This document shows positions 1-8,255 of a DNA stretch of 10,713 nt, piece after piece. Origin of the DNA: Candidatus Mcinerneyibacteriota bacterium (lineage in GTDB: Bacteria; AUK180; JAQVHJ01). The notes beneath the pieces are model-generated. The model worked only from the letters and a program-made list of their open reading frames with translations. It had not been told where the DNA came from and ran no database searches. The stretch is taken from positions 1-10,713 of the forward strand of contig DAOVMD010000062.1 of assembly GCA_030630935.1 (NCBI GenBank). The letters are read 5' to 3'. Position 1 is the first letter of the stretch; each line of letters starts with the position of its first letter. The position numbers and the translations under genes were made by a program.

Positions 1-280
1 CCCCGCCTCCGATATGGACTGGGAAAGTAAGGTTACCATGGGGTTGGATTAGATTTCTATATGTAAAGGTATAATCTCCAACCAGGTGAAAATTTCCATT
101 ATCGCCCCATCCAATAATTAATTGCAAGGAGTTAATATTATTTAATTTATATTTAAAGCTCAATCCAGTAGGGTCACCAATTATGAAACCTGCTCCAAAT
201 CTACCCGTTTGAGCATTTGCAGTAAGTTGTAGTCCACAAAATACTACAAATACTAAAGAAAAAAGAATTATCTTTTTCAT
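1..280 (-). CDS. Outer-membrane beta-barrel protein, N-terminal part (runs off left edge)
   Basis: Translating the minus strand from the ATG at 280-278 gives 93 codons with no stop before the window edge, so the gene is partial at its 3' end. The protein begins with a Sec signal peptide: MKK, a hydrophobic core of about 15 residues, and an AxA-type site (Ala21-Asn22-Ala23) before Gln24. The mature part alternates polar and hydrophobic residues and carries GAGFIIGDPTGLSFKYKL, then GWGDNGNFHLVGDYTF. This GxPTGLSxK plus FHLxxDY pattern is typical of small outer-membrane barrels of the BAPKO_0422/DUF3996-like type. The assignment rests on motif memory, not a search. A GGGAG ribosome site sits 9 nt before the start. 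The gene begins 35 bp after the STAS gene on the same strand, so it may be the last gene of the signalling operon or have its own unseen promoter. Its function is unknown. Confidence 0.72.
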   Translation of the reverse strand, partial: MKKIILFSLVFVVFCGLQLTANAQTGRFGAGFIIGDPTGLSFKYKLNNINSLQLIIGWGDNGNFHLVGDYTFTYRNLIQPHGNLTFPVHIGGG

Positions 281-315
281 TGTTTATATCTCCCACAAGT
301 TCGAATTAGAAAAAA

Positions 316-651
316 TTATTTAAAGCTGTTAATTGCGTCTTCGATACTCTCAAAAATCTCAAAAGCTTTATCAAGATGAGTTAGGTTGAATAGGGAAAGG
401 ATATCTTTACTAAGATTTGCAAGTTTGATTTTCCCACCGCCTTCAGTTACTTTCTTATTCTGAATAACCAGGATACCCAGTCCTGCACTATCAATATATT
501 TCATGTCAGCAAAATCAAGAACGAAATTTAATTTATCGTTATTTAATTCTTCTTTGATAGCTTCTTTTAGAACATGCCGGTTTTCGACAATGATTTCCCC
601 TGTAATTTTAAAAACAACAATTCCGTTAAAATTCTTCTTTGTAATCTCCAT
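316..651 (-). CDS. STAS-domain protein, anti-sigma factor antagonist type
   Basis: This 111-residue protein is a complete single STAS domain with no extra segment, the usual size for SpoIIAA/RsbV-type antagonists. The signature DMKYIDSAGLGILV spans residues 49-62. Ser55, in the Asp-Ser-Ala-Gly-Leu-Gly loop, matches the serine phosphorylated in SpoIIAA/RsbV. The family is cytoplasmic: the unphosphorylated form binds an RsbW-type kinase/anti-sigma partner and frees that partner's target. Here the obvious partners are the kinase-like and phosphatase domains encoded two genes upstream on the same strand; that pairing is inferred from context. The ATG at 651-649 has a strong AAGGGAG site 6 nt upstream, inside the 15-bp gap after the chemoreceptor-like gene. 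No sigma factor is visible, so the output could be a non-sigma target. The family call is firm; the pathway is not known. Confidence 0.93.
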   Translation of the reverse strand: MEITKKNFNGIVVFKITGEIIVENRHVLKEAIKEELNNDKLNFVLDFADMKYIDSAGLGILVIQNKKVTEGGGKIKLANLSKDILSLFNLTHLDKAFEIFESIEDAINSFK

Positions 652-666
652 GGTCTTCTCCCTTTT

Positions 667-2601
667 TTAAAGTCCTCTTTTAGTTTGATTTTTTGAGACA
701 CCGTTAGTTTTTGATTTTTTCGTTTCTTTTTTCACCGGTTCTGTAATTTTAAATTTATATAATGCACTTTTCAATTTTTGAAATTCGTTAAAGAGTTCTT
801 GAGCAATATCAGCCATTTCATTTGAGGAAGCAGCTTGTTCTTCAGTTGCGGCCGAAGTTTCTTCGGTATTTGCGGCATTTTCCTGAGCAATCTGAAGGAG
901 TTCATCATCAATCGCCAGTATGCTGCTTGAATCACTGCTTAACGTATCAGATAATGATCTTACTGCATCGATATTCCCGATAATAAATCCCAATTCACTA
1001 TTAATAATATGAAATGTATCGAGTACTTTCACAGAAATATTTCCAAGCCCTTCAGTTTTTGCTTTACCAATCTGCATAGTATTAACAACTTCTTCAATCT
1101 GTTCCTGGATATTTTTAATTGTATTTGCGATTTGATTATTCGCTTCACGTGTTTCAATGGCCAATTTACCAATCTCTTCTGCAACAACTGCAAAACCTCT
1201 TCCGCCTTCTCCAGCTCTTGAGGCTTCAATTGAAGCGTTGAGAGCAAGTAAATTAATCTGGCCGGAAAACCCTTTGATTTTCACAACGAATTTGCCAATT
1301 TCTTCTGATGATTTAATTAGTTCACTCATCAGAACATTTGAAGTATCCACGACTTCTACAAGTTCATCGATTGCATGAGCTACAATATTAATCTCATCAT
1401 TTCGATTGTTTAATTCCATGACCGTACTTTCACCTCTCGTGACTAGTTCAACAGTTTGAGCCTTAAGATCCTTAGCAAATTCAGAGATTTTCCGGATAAC
1501 GTCCGCAGCTTCTCTTGTTTTAAAAGCCTGATTTTCAATATTTGATGCGACTGAATTTGTGGTTGCAGCAATTGAATCAATTGAGGTACTCATTTCTTCA
1601 GATGATGCGGATAGGTTTCCTGCGATCTCAAGCATATTATTAAAAATACCAAAGATATGCTGTAATAAAATAACGGTAGAGAGAGCCATTTGGTTAAAAT
1701 GCTCAGCAAGGAAATCTACTTCTGAAGATGAATAGACATGTGCTCTCATATATAATTTACCTTCTGTTAATTCATACGAAAGTTTTTTCAGCTCATTAAT
1801 CGGATGAGTTATTGTTTGAGCGGTTAAAAAAGATAGGATTCCACCTAAGATTAGGCCTAATACTCCAACTCCAATTGCAAATAGGAGGATAGTGGTAAAG
1901 TGCTGTTCCAAGGAACCTGAGTTTGACGAGGCATGCCGTAAGATATCATAGGTTTTCTTTAAAATTAAAGTGCTTTCAAACAGAATGAAAATAAATAAAA
2001 TTATTGAATTTAGAATTATGATTTTTTTCCCTATATCAATTTTAATTATTTTCTTCTCATCTAAGACAGGTAATTTAAATCCCTGATTATTTTTTGCGAT
2101 ATACTTTGCAAATTCTTGAATCTTAATAAGTGGTTCTCTGAACATGGTTTCCATTCTCAAGTATGCCAGCAGAAAGAACAGGAGAGACCCCATTATTCCG
2201 CCAATTAAGAAAAATAAGAAGTCAATTATACTTACCTTTTGAAAGATAAACATATATAGTGAGATAGGAAGAGTTAATATGAATAGAGATACAAAGAGAA
2301 GAACCTGGCTATACTTAAACGGGAAATTAATTCCTTCAATATAGGCATTTTTCAAATGATGTTCTTCAATCTCATCGGGTTTTTTCATCTGAATAATTCC
2401 ATTGAAAGAAGGAGTAAAGCGCTGGTAGAAGATGAGTAATAAAATCAGACTAATAAAAAACATAATTACTACAGCAATGGAATAATGTAGTATTTGAAAT
2501 CCGGTAAATTCAATATTTACAAAGTAATAACCGGTTGCAAATATTATGCATAATAATCCAATTAACCCAACTTGAAGAAGAACTTTTTCCCTTAACTGCA
2601 T
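667..2601 (-). CDS. Six-transmembrane HAMP protein with methyl-accepting chemotaxis signalling domain
   Basis: 644 residues. The N-terminal half has about six hydrophobic segments (roughly 9-28, 38-58, 99-120, 126-148, 194-213, 236-260) with only short loops, so there is no classic periplasmic ligand domain; sensing may be within the membrane. A HAMP domain follows (about 261-315, with [19 protein letters not shown]). The rest is a long helical MCP signalling domain. Its hairpin tip at about 443-480 holds [20 protein letters not shown] and [15 protein letters not shown] methylation-type helix with [17 protein letters not shown] lies near 580-596. The tail is Lys-rich and lacks an NWETF-like CheR/CheB tether. 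No che genes are nearby. The start lies 2 bp after the stop of the phosphatase/ATPase gene, with AAGGAA 9 nt upstream, which implies translational coupling. It may feed the partner-switching proteins instead of, or as well as, a CheA complex; that is inference. Confidence 0.9.
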   Translation of the reverse strand: MQLREKVLLQVGLIGLLCIIFATGYYFVNIEFTGFQILHYSIAVVIMFFISLILLLIFYQRFTPSFNGIIQMKKPDEIEEHHLKNAYIEGINFPFKYSQVLLFVSLFILTLPISLYMFIFQKVSIIDFLFFLIGGIMGSLLFFLLAYLRMETMFREPLIKIQEFAKYIAKNNQGFKLPVLDEKKIIKIDIGKKIIILNSIILFIFILFESTLILKKTYDILRHASSNSGSLEQHFTTILLFAIGVGVLGLILGGILSFLTAQTITHPINELKKLSYELTEGKLYMRAHVYSSSEVDFLAEHFNQMALSTVILLQHIFGIFNNMLEIAGNLSASSEEMSTSIDSIAATTNSVASNIENQAFKTREAADVIRKISEFAKDLKAQTVELVTRGESTVMELNNRNDEINIVAHAIDELVEVVDTSNVLMSELIKSSEEIGKFVVKIKGFSGQINLLALNASIEASRAGEGGRGFAVVAEEIGKLAIETREANNQIANTIKNIQEQIEEVVNTMQIGKAKTEGLGNISVKVLDTFHIINSELGFIIGNIDAVRSLSDTLSSDSSSILAIDDELLQIAQENAANTEETSAATEEQAASSNEMADIAQELFNEFQKLKSALYKFKITEPVKKETKKSKTNGVSKNQTKRGL

Positions 2602-2603
2602 AT

Positions 2604-4991
2604 TTATATTTTCCTTGAGATTTTTTTAGTTATAGTAATTGAGTTTCCTGAGCTATTGAATCTTATATTATCGGCAATACCCATAATTAGATAAAGACCC
2701 CGCCCTGATTCAATATAAATTGTCTCAGGTGAGATGTTTTTATTGATAAATTCACTATAATCAAAACCTTCACCTTCATCAGTGATTTTAGCAGTAAAAG
2801 ATCCCGTAGTAATGGCAATATCTATGTTTACGAAGGACTCTAAATTGCTCTTATTACCATGTATTATAGCATTAATTATTGCTTCTGTCAAGAGTAATTT
2901 TAGGTTATAAATATCTTTTTCAAGGATCTTTTCTGATGAGAAAATTTCTTCAAATTCCGTGATTAAAGCTTTAATATTTTTCAGGTCACTTGATATTTCC
3001 CATGTCCTTTCAAAGAGAATCTCCGGTAATCGCTTCAGAACAACCAATGAAATATCATCCTTCATTTTCATATCGCCAACGAATGCAAGGTGAGAGTCAA
3101 TTACACTTGCACATAAATCATCAGCTGAAAGGAATTTGTTTTGATTAATTATATCAGTTAGACGATTTTTACCGAAGTTCTCATCAAATTTATTTCTATT
3201 ATCAGGAATTCCATCAGTGTACATAAATATGAAATCGCCCTTATCAAACGTCAGGGATTTCTCATCAAGATTAATATTATCGAAGATTCCAATGAGTGAG
3301 CCGGAAACTTTTAACTCAGAAATCTCATCAGATGAGAAGTCATAATAATACGGTTGAGTATGTCCACCATTTGAGTAGATAAATTCACCGGTTTTTGAAT
3401 TAAGAATCCCATAGAATATGGTAAGGTAATCTTCTTCAAGGATATATTTATTAATCTCCTGGTTAATTAGTTCCAGGGCTTTCTTTGGTGAGTTAATGTT
3501 ACGGAAGTAATTGAATACAAAACTTTTTACCATACTCATTACCATTGCAGCACCCACGCCATGTCCGGATATATCCGATATAATAATACCCATTTTATTA
3601 TTCCCAAGATCAATAAAGTCGTAATAATCCCCGCCGATCTGACGGGAAGGAATATATTGTGCCCCGAATTCGAAGTGATTGACTTTCGGATATTTCTCCG
3701 GGATAATCTTTATCTGGATATCATGTGCTAATTTCAGGTCTGTCTGGAATTTCAAATTGAATAGTTTTTGATTCTCAAAAAGGAGATTGTTTTCAATTGA
3801 TTGCGCGAATATATTTGATAATATATTCAATGTAGGAAGGAGAGTTTGAATTTTCTTGGGTAGATTAAAGAATGCTAACTTAATAAAACCGATTAATTTA
3901 TCAGGAACAAAAAGCGGGGAGTAAACCATTGACCGAATCTTTTTACCTTTAATAGTTTTATTAAGTGTGATTTTTGCATGCTGCACATCATTTATAAATA
4001 TTGAATCTCTAACCTGAACAATTTCTTTAATATAATCGTTACTGATAATGATATTATCTTTTCGTGTGAAATCAACTTTTAACGAACCGAATTCTTTAAT
4101 AGCACGATAGGTAATGTTATCATCATTTAACAGATAAATTTCAATATCACTATACGTAATGAAATTCTTGATTTTTTCAATAAATAAATTAAATAGTTCT
4201 TCAATATCCAGGATTGAATGGAGCTGATGTGTAATATCCAAAATTAATGAAAGTTCCTGGATTCGTGTATTCAAGTCTTTCTGAGTTGCTTTCTGTTTTT
4301 GAATAATTTTATTCATTACAATGTTTGTCTCTTCAATCTCTGTTTGTTGATACCGCATTTCATTCAGGATATCTTCAAGCTGTGTATCTTTTATCTTCAT
4401 TCTTCCAAGGATCTTTTTATTAGAATGAGAAAGGAAAATTGAAACTAAAGCGATTACAAATATAGAAGCAATGAAGATTGTACCATTATATAGTCTAATA
4501 AATGTAAGGGAATGTTCAAAATATCCAATCGCTATCATAGATAATACAATTGAAATTCCTAATAAAGAGAAGAAAATACCATCTTTTAATGAGTACCGTA
4601 AAGCGACGGAGAATACAAAAATATAAATGAAGATAAAAAATGGACTGTCTAACTTTCCTGTGAAAAATATAATTGCCCAGGTAACTATAATATCCAGAAA
4701 GAGTGTCAGATAATGAATGACAATATTTACTTTACCCATTCTTTTAACGAAGAACCAGATAAGAATATTATTAATGAAGTAAAATGCTCCAATCAATATA
4801 ATTGCATGTGAGATTCCTTCGGCACTATATATTTTTGTGATTATCCCAAGAAGATAAATAATAAAGAAACCCACGATCAAGAGTAATCGAGTTTTACACT
4901 CGCCAAGTTTAATGGAATATAACTCAGGTTTACTTAGGTTTATACTCGTAGAACTTTTTTGGGCTTCCTTTTCTTCTGATTTTCTTTTCAT
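2604..4991 (-). CDS. Membrane GAF - SpoIIE/PP2C phosphatase - RsbW-type ATPase fusion protein
   Basis: 795 residues, first gene of the leftward operon. After a charged N-terminus come about six membrane segments (about 34-54, 60-82, 90-111, 117-134, 138-157, 168-188), a coiled coil (about 198-248), a GAF-like domain (about 250-405), a SpoIIE-type PP2C domain (about 415-655) and a C-terminal HATPase_c domain (about 665-792). Phosphatase metal-site motifs look intact: GGDYYDF at 453-459 (Asp455), SDISGHG at 472-478 (Asp473), YTDG at 591-594 (Asp593) and KDD at 644-646. The ATPase domain keeps the N box (Glu703, Asn707, His711-Gly712-Asn713), the DEGEG box at 738-742 and the SGRGL box at 762-766, so ATP binding is plausible. 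RsbU/SpoIIE phosphatases dephosphorylate STAS serines and RsbW/SpoIIAB kinases phosphorylate them; here both activities may sit in one chain. The STAS protein two genes downstream is the likely substrate. The ribosome site is weak (GGAA, about 12 nt upstream). Confidence 0.93.
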   Translation of the reverse strand: MKRKSEEKEAQKSSTSINLSKPELYSIKLGECKTRLLLIVGFFIIYLLGIITKIYSAEGISHAIILIGAFYFINNILIWFFVKRMGKVNIVIHYLTLFLDIIVTWAIIFFTGKLDSPFFIFIYIFVFSVALRYSLKDGIFFSLLGISIVLSMIAIGYFEHSLTFIRLYNGTIFIASIFVIALVSIFLSHSNKKILGRMKIKDTQLEDILNEMRYQQTEIEETNIVMNKIIQKQKATQKDLNTRIQELSLILDITHQLHSILDIEELFNLFIEKIKNFITYSDIEIYLLNDDNITYRAIKEFGSLKVDFTRKDNIIISNDYIKEIVQVRDSIFINDVQHAKITLNKTIKGKKIRSMVYSPLFVPDKLIGFIKLAFFNLPKKIQTLLPTLNILSNIFAQSIENNLLFENQKLFNLKFQTDLKLAHDIQIKIIPEKYPKVNHFEFGAQYIPSRQIGGDYYDFIDLGNNKMGIIISDISGHGVGAAMVMSMVKSFVFNYFRNINSPKKALELINQEINKYILEEDYLTIFYGILNSKTGEFIYSNGGHTQPYYYDFSSDEISELKVSGSLIGIFDNINLDEKSLTFDKGDFIFMYTDGIPDNRNKFDENFGKNRLTDIINQNKFLSADDLCASVIDSHLAFVGDMKMKDDISLVVLKRLPEILFERTWEISSDLKNIKALITEFEEIFSSEKILEKDIYNLKLLLTEAIINAIIHGNKSNLESFVNIDIAITTGSFTAKITDEGEGFDYSEFINKNISPETIYIESGRGLYLIMGIADNIRFNSSGNSITITKKISRKI

Positions 4992-5021
4992 AAACTAAAT
5001 ATTTTCCATATTATACCGTAA

Positions 5022-5050
5022 ATTATAACATAAAAAAGAAAAAAAAGCAA
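5022..5050 (-). promoter_or_regulatory. Minus-strand sigma70-type promoter for the signalling operon
   Basis: On the minus strand, TTGCTT (5050-5045) and a perfect TATAAT (5027-5022) are separated by 17 nt. TG one base before the -10 makes it an extended -10 (TGTTATAAT). The predicted start of transcription is near 5015, giving a leader of about 24 nt before the ATG at 4991. A second TATAAT lies 12 bp downstream (5015-5010) without a convincing -35. Confidence 0.72.
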
Positions 5051-5072
5051 CTTTTAATTAAGATAAAAGTTG
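5048..5072. promoter_or_regulatory. Perfect inverted repeat between divergent promoters, candidate operator
   Basis: CAACTTTTA (5048-5056), a 7-nt spacer ATTAAGA, and TAAAAGTTG (5064-5072) form a perfect 9+9 bp dyad centred on 5060. Its outer three bases on each side are the first three bases of the two opposing -35 boxes. A dimeric regulator bound here would cover both -35 elements and control both operons. The regulator is not in the window. The alternative is chance dyad symmetry in AT-rich DNA, helped by the TTG that both -35 boxes share. Confidence 0.55.
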
Positions 5073-5098
5073 ACATATCATAATTTTTTTGTTATAAT
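5070..5098 (+). promoter_or_regulatory. Consensus sigma70-type promoter with extended -10, plus strand
   Basis: TTGACA (5070-5075), a 17-nt spacer and TATAAT (5093-5098) match the sigma70 consensus exactly. TG at 5090-5091 makes an extended -10. The predicted start of transcription is near 5105, giving a leader of about 19 nt to the ATG at 5124. It should drive the BatD-like gene and the two ligase-like genes behind it. Confidence 0.85.
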
Positions 5099-5110
5099 TC
5101 CAATTAAGCA

Positions 5111-5117
5111 AAGGAAG
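5111..5117 (+). promoter_or_regulatory. Ribosome binding site that fixes the start of the BatD-like gene
   Basis: AAGGAAG lies 6 nt before the ATG at 5124. With the promoter just upstream it supports 5124 over the in-frame TTG at 5070, because that TTG is part of the -35 box and would not be in the transcript. Confidence 0.8.
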
Positions 5118-5123
5118 AATTCT

Positions 5124-6173
5124 ATGAAGCAACTAAACTTTATCTCTCTTTTAGTGATTATATTATCTATACTAATCCTTTCGGGCAAGGGTCTAAAGCC
5201 ACATGCAGGCACTGATAAGGATCTGTTGAATAAATCTGTCCCGGTTAAAAGTTCTAAAGTTTCGGATTCAAAATCTGAATCTACAAAGCCCGGGGTTTCA
5301 AGCCAGAAAGATAAGATTTATGAAAATATCAAGATTAGTGCATCTGTTGAACCTGATATTGTTCCTGTAAACGGAAGATTTACTCTTAAAATTACTTTGA
5401 TAACCACCTGGGAGAGCTCAGGGTTTACTGCAACGAAAATTCTTCCGCCTAAACTTTCCTGGGCTCGAAATATTTCCAGCTACTCCAGAACTAACTATTC
5501 CACCAGTAAAGGGAAGATAGTTTTTATTAATCAGCAGACTTTTAAATATAAGGCGGGAAATATAGAAGGGGAGTTTACTATTCCACCGATTCCTGCAACA
5601 GTTAAGGATCCCAACACAGACAAATCATATACTGTTACAACAAATCCATTACCAATTAAAATTGTGAAAAGTTCGAAATCAATTCAAAAACCACCTGATC
5701 CTTATACCCGGAAGCCTTCTCGACTGCCGAATATCTGTCTTTATATTATAATAATTTTAATTCTATTGATAGTTGTGATAGTTCTCTTAATAATTTTAAA
5801 AGTATCGAAACGGCGTGGAGTTTCTACCGTTACTACAAAACAACCCCTCAATGATAAGGGTTATTACCTTCTTCAATTAGATGAATTATTTAAGAAGATT
5901 CCGGAAGATGACGATGAGAGATTTACTGATGAAGTTGATGAACTGATCAAGAAATGGATTTCGTTTACTTTCAATGTCGAAACGGAAGATTATTCCACTA
6001 AAGAGATTATCCTGAAACTTGAAAGCAGTGAAGCGGAATCTGAATTAATTGAAAGTTTAAGTAAATTTTTTGATATTGTTGATAAAGTGAAATATGCAAA
6101 TCAGGATTTGGACACCACCGAACGCGAAGATTTTTATCAACTTGCCAGGAATATTATTAATATGGGTTCCTAA
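5124..6173 (+). CDS. BatD-like membrane protein (Ig-like domain, one TM helix, cytoplasmic helical tail)
   Basis: 349 residues from ATG 5124. A signal peptide or anchor (about 5-20) is followed by a Ser/Lys-rich linker (about 25-65). A beta-rich Ig-like domain (about 66-182) then shows the BatD pattern: VEPDIVPVNGRFTLKI near 75-90, and TFKYKAGNIEGEFTIPP near 139-155, followed by strands ending in NPLPIKIV. One transmembrane helix (about 203-226) and basic residues lead to a helical tail (about 245-349) resembling the C-terminus of BatD/DUF4381-type proteins. Typical BatD proteins are longer, with several such domains, and lie beside batA/batB and a MoxR ATPase; none of those genes is here. 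It instead opens an operon with two ligase-like genes, 3 bp before the next ATG. A periplasmic envelope role is inferred from topology and context. Family call moderate, function unknown. Confidence 0.68.
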   Translation: MKQLNFISLLVIILSILILSGKGLKPHAGTDKDLLNKSVPVKSSKVSDSKSESTKPGVSSQKDKIYENIKISASVEPDIVPVNGRFTLKITLITTWESSGFTATKILPPKLSWARNISSYSRTNYSTSKGKIVFINQQTFKYKAGNIEGEFTIPPIPATVKDPNTDKSYTVTTNPLPIKIVKSSKSIQKPPDPYTRKPSRLPNICLYIIIILILLIVVIVLLIILKVSKRRGVSTVTTKQPLNDKGYYLLQLDELFKKIPEDDDERFTDEVDELIKKWISFTFNVETEDYSTKEIILKLESSEAESELIESLSKFFDIVDKVKYANQDLDTTEREDFYQLARNIINMGS

Positions 6174-6176
6174 TTA

Positions 6177-8255
6177 ATGAACCGAAATGATAAATTCCTA
6201 AATATAATATTCAACCTGATTATCTTTATTGTGCCTGTAATATTTTATACGGGAGCCAATAACACAATTTTAATAAAGTATCCTGTTTTTATTATACTGC
6301 TTTCTGCTTTCTTTTTTGTTTATATGATGAGGAAAAAAACAATTGTCTTTGAGAAGGTTTCCGGTTCCTATAAATATTTAATGCCTATGATAATTTACAT
6401 ACTTTTGATTATGATATCAAGTGTGTTTAGAGTACAAAGAACCTGGCATCTCTCTTTTGTTTGGTTTATGAAGGAATTTTCACTTGCGATACTTATGTTA
6501 TTGATATTTGAAAATTTCTCAAGATTAAAACTTAAATATATTGTAAATACATTTATAATTATGGTCTTTGTGATCTGCTCCTATGGTCTGCTTCAGAAAT
6601 TTGGTCTTGATTTCTTTGATTGGCAGCAGTTTGGAACAAGAAGAATAATCTCCAGCTTTGCAAATCCAAACCTGTTTTCTGCATTCCTGGTTGGAACTCT
6701 ACCAATTGTACTATGGAAGATAGTTAATATAAAAGATGTAAAGGGGACTTTAACCTTTAAAAAAATAAGGTTTTTTGATATCATAACAATCATTGGTTTC
6801 TTCCTGAGTATATCAGCAATTTTTCTCACTCAAACAAGAGCTGGTTTAATTGCTTTAGCCGTTGGCGGAGTTATATTGTTAATCTCGAATTATTTTCTGA
6901 AGGGAAAACTATTTAAATTTAAAAAAGTAAAACCATTAATAATTCTAATTCTCGTTTTTTTTGTGATAATACTTATAGTAAAAAAAGATATAATTCTAAC
7001 TCCGGTTTCACGGTTAGTAAATGTAAGTCTATCACAGACAAAGAGTACAGATTTTAGAACACTTGCGTATCCTTCTGTTCTAAAAGGAGTGAAGGATAAT
7101 GTTTTTACGGGTGTAAGTCCGGGAAACTTTTTTAATTATTTTCCATTATATAAATCAAATGATTTCCTTAGGAACTTTCCATCTGATCAGATAGTTGTTA
7201 TGCATGCACATTCGGAGTTCTTTGAAGTTGCATTTGAGTTGGGAATCGTAGGATTGATACTGTTTCTTTGGATGATATTTTTTATAATTAAGTCCGGGTA
7301 TAGAGATCAAAATCCATTTAAAATATTTCTTACGATTAGTTTTATTATGCTCCTTATAACAAATCTGTTCAGTGTTAATATGCGGTATTTCCCTTCCAGG
7401 TTCTTATTCTATACACTTGCGGGTTTAATTATCGGTAATATAAAAGTGAATATTAATAATAAAAAACCTGATCGTAAAGGATGGCTTCGTATAATCCCCG
7501 TAATCTTAATTTTAATATGGGGAATATTTATTTCTTTCATGGAATTTAAATCGGATATTTTATTACGGGCAGGTAATCGGGAACAATATTTTAAGCGTCA
7601 GAATAATGCACTTGAAAAATATACTGCTGCCTCGGTCACTTTTTCCAGCAATCATTTCGCCGGATATAATATGATTAATCTTGCGTATATTTTAAAGGAT
7701 TATAATAAAAACTTTCTTCTGAGATTAAGGTTATTTAATGAGGAGTTTCCATATTTTAAGGATACACATCTGATCACAGCAAGGATATATACAGACCTTG
7801 AAGACTTTGAGAAAGCAGAAGCTGAGTTTATAATTGAGGAATCAATTTCTACATATACTGAAACACTTTATTCTGATTGGGGATATATGAAGTTCCAGGA
7901 GATTATGAAAACTGATGGGGTTAAAGGTATTAAGCGTAGGAAATCTGAAATTTTAAAAATTTATAAAAAAGGTCTTGATATTAACCCCGGAAATGTGGTA
8001 TTATTAGATAACACCGGTAATTTATATACTTTACTCGGTAATTACCAGGAAGCATTAATGCATTTTGAAAAGGCTTTTACGATTAAGAACGATGATTACA
8101 GATTAATTGCTAAGATCATTGATATAAAAATTAAATTAGCTGAGTATAAAGATGCGAATGATTTGTTTCTGAAGTACAATGATAAAATTAGTAAAGAATC
8201 AAGATACAACATTTATACGAAGTTAAAACAACATGGATTTGATAAGAATGAATGA
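6177..8255 (+). CDS. O-antigen ligase/Wzy-type polytopic membrane protein with C-terminal TPR domain (first copy)
   Basis: 692 residues. About 12 hydrophobic segments fill residues 8-455, followed by a soluble helical region (about 460-690). Family marks of the O-antigen ligase (Wzy_C, PF04932) group are FANPNLFSAFL (161-171), TQTRAGLIAL (218-227), GVSPGNFFNYFPLY (312-325) in the large extracytoplasmic loop, and HAHSEFFEVAFELGIVGL (343-360). Members join or polymerise lipid-linked glycans, or transfer sugars to protein, outside the inner membrane; the substrate here cannot be read. The tail carries TPR-like units, clearest at about 604-637 (NVVLLDNTGNLYTLLGNYQE onward). The ATG lies 3 bp after the upstream stop with only a weak GGG 10 nt before it, so translation is probably coupled. 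It shares a distinctive FSVNMRY motif (398-404) with the next gene, which marks the two as paralogues. Confidence 0.87.
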   Translation: MNRNDKFLNIIFNLIIFIVPVIFYTGANNTILIKYPVFIILLSAFFFVYMMRKKTIVFEKVSGSYKYLMPMIIYILLIMISSVFRVQRTWHLSFVWFMKEFSLAILMLLIFENFSRLKLKYIVNTFIIMVFVICSYGLLQKFGLDFFDWQQFGTRRIISSFANPNLFSAFLVGTLPIVLWKIVNIKDVKGTLTFKKIRFFDIITIIGFFLSISAIFLTQTRAGLIALAVGGVILLISNYFLKGKLFKFKKVKPLIILILVFFVIILIVKKDIILTPVSRLVNVSLSQTKSTDFRTLAYPSVLKGVKDNVFTGVSPGNFFNYFPLYKSNDFLRNFPSDQIVVMHAHSEFFEVAFELGIVGLILFLWMIFFIIKSGYRDQNPFKIFLTISFIMLLITNLFSVNMRYFPSRFLFYTLAGLIIGNIKVNINNKKPDRKGWLRIIPVILILIWGIFISFMEFKSDILLRAGNREQYFKRQNNALEKYTAASVTFSSNHFAGYNMINLAYILKDYNKNFLLRLRLFNEEFPYFKDTHLITARIYTDLEDFEKAEAEFIIEESISTYTETLYSDWGYMKFQEIMKTDGVKGIKRRKSEILKIYKKGLDINPGNVVLLDNTGNLYTLLGNYQEALMHFEKAFTIKNDDYRLIAKIIDIKIKLAEYKDANDLFLKYNDKISKESRYNIYTKLKQHGFDKNE

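Noticed and set aside
1009-1378. Open frames on the plus strand across the chemoreceptor gene
   Set aside because: They lie opposite the conserved signalling hairpin of a clear gene, have no ribosome site or domain, and are explained by its codon pattern.
5010-5015. Second minus-strand TATAAT as an alternative -10
   Set aside because: The bases 17 nt upstream (TCTTTT) are a poor -35, while the neighbouring extended -10 promoter fits far better.
5070-5123. Upstream TTG start that would add 18 residues to the BatD-like protein
   Set aside because: The TTG is the first half of a perfect -35 box and lies upstream of the predicted transcription start. ATG 5124 has a good ribosome site and leads straight into a signal-like helix.
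6593-6829. Minus-strand open frame inside the first ligase-like gene
   Set aside because: It is antisense to the conserved NPN/TRA region with no recognisable protein features.
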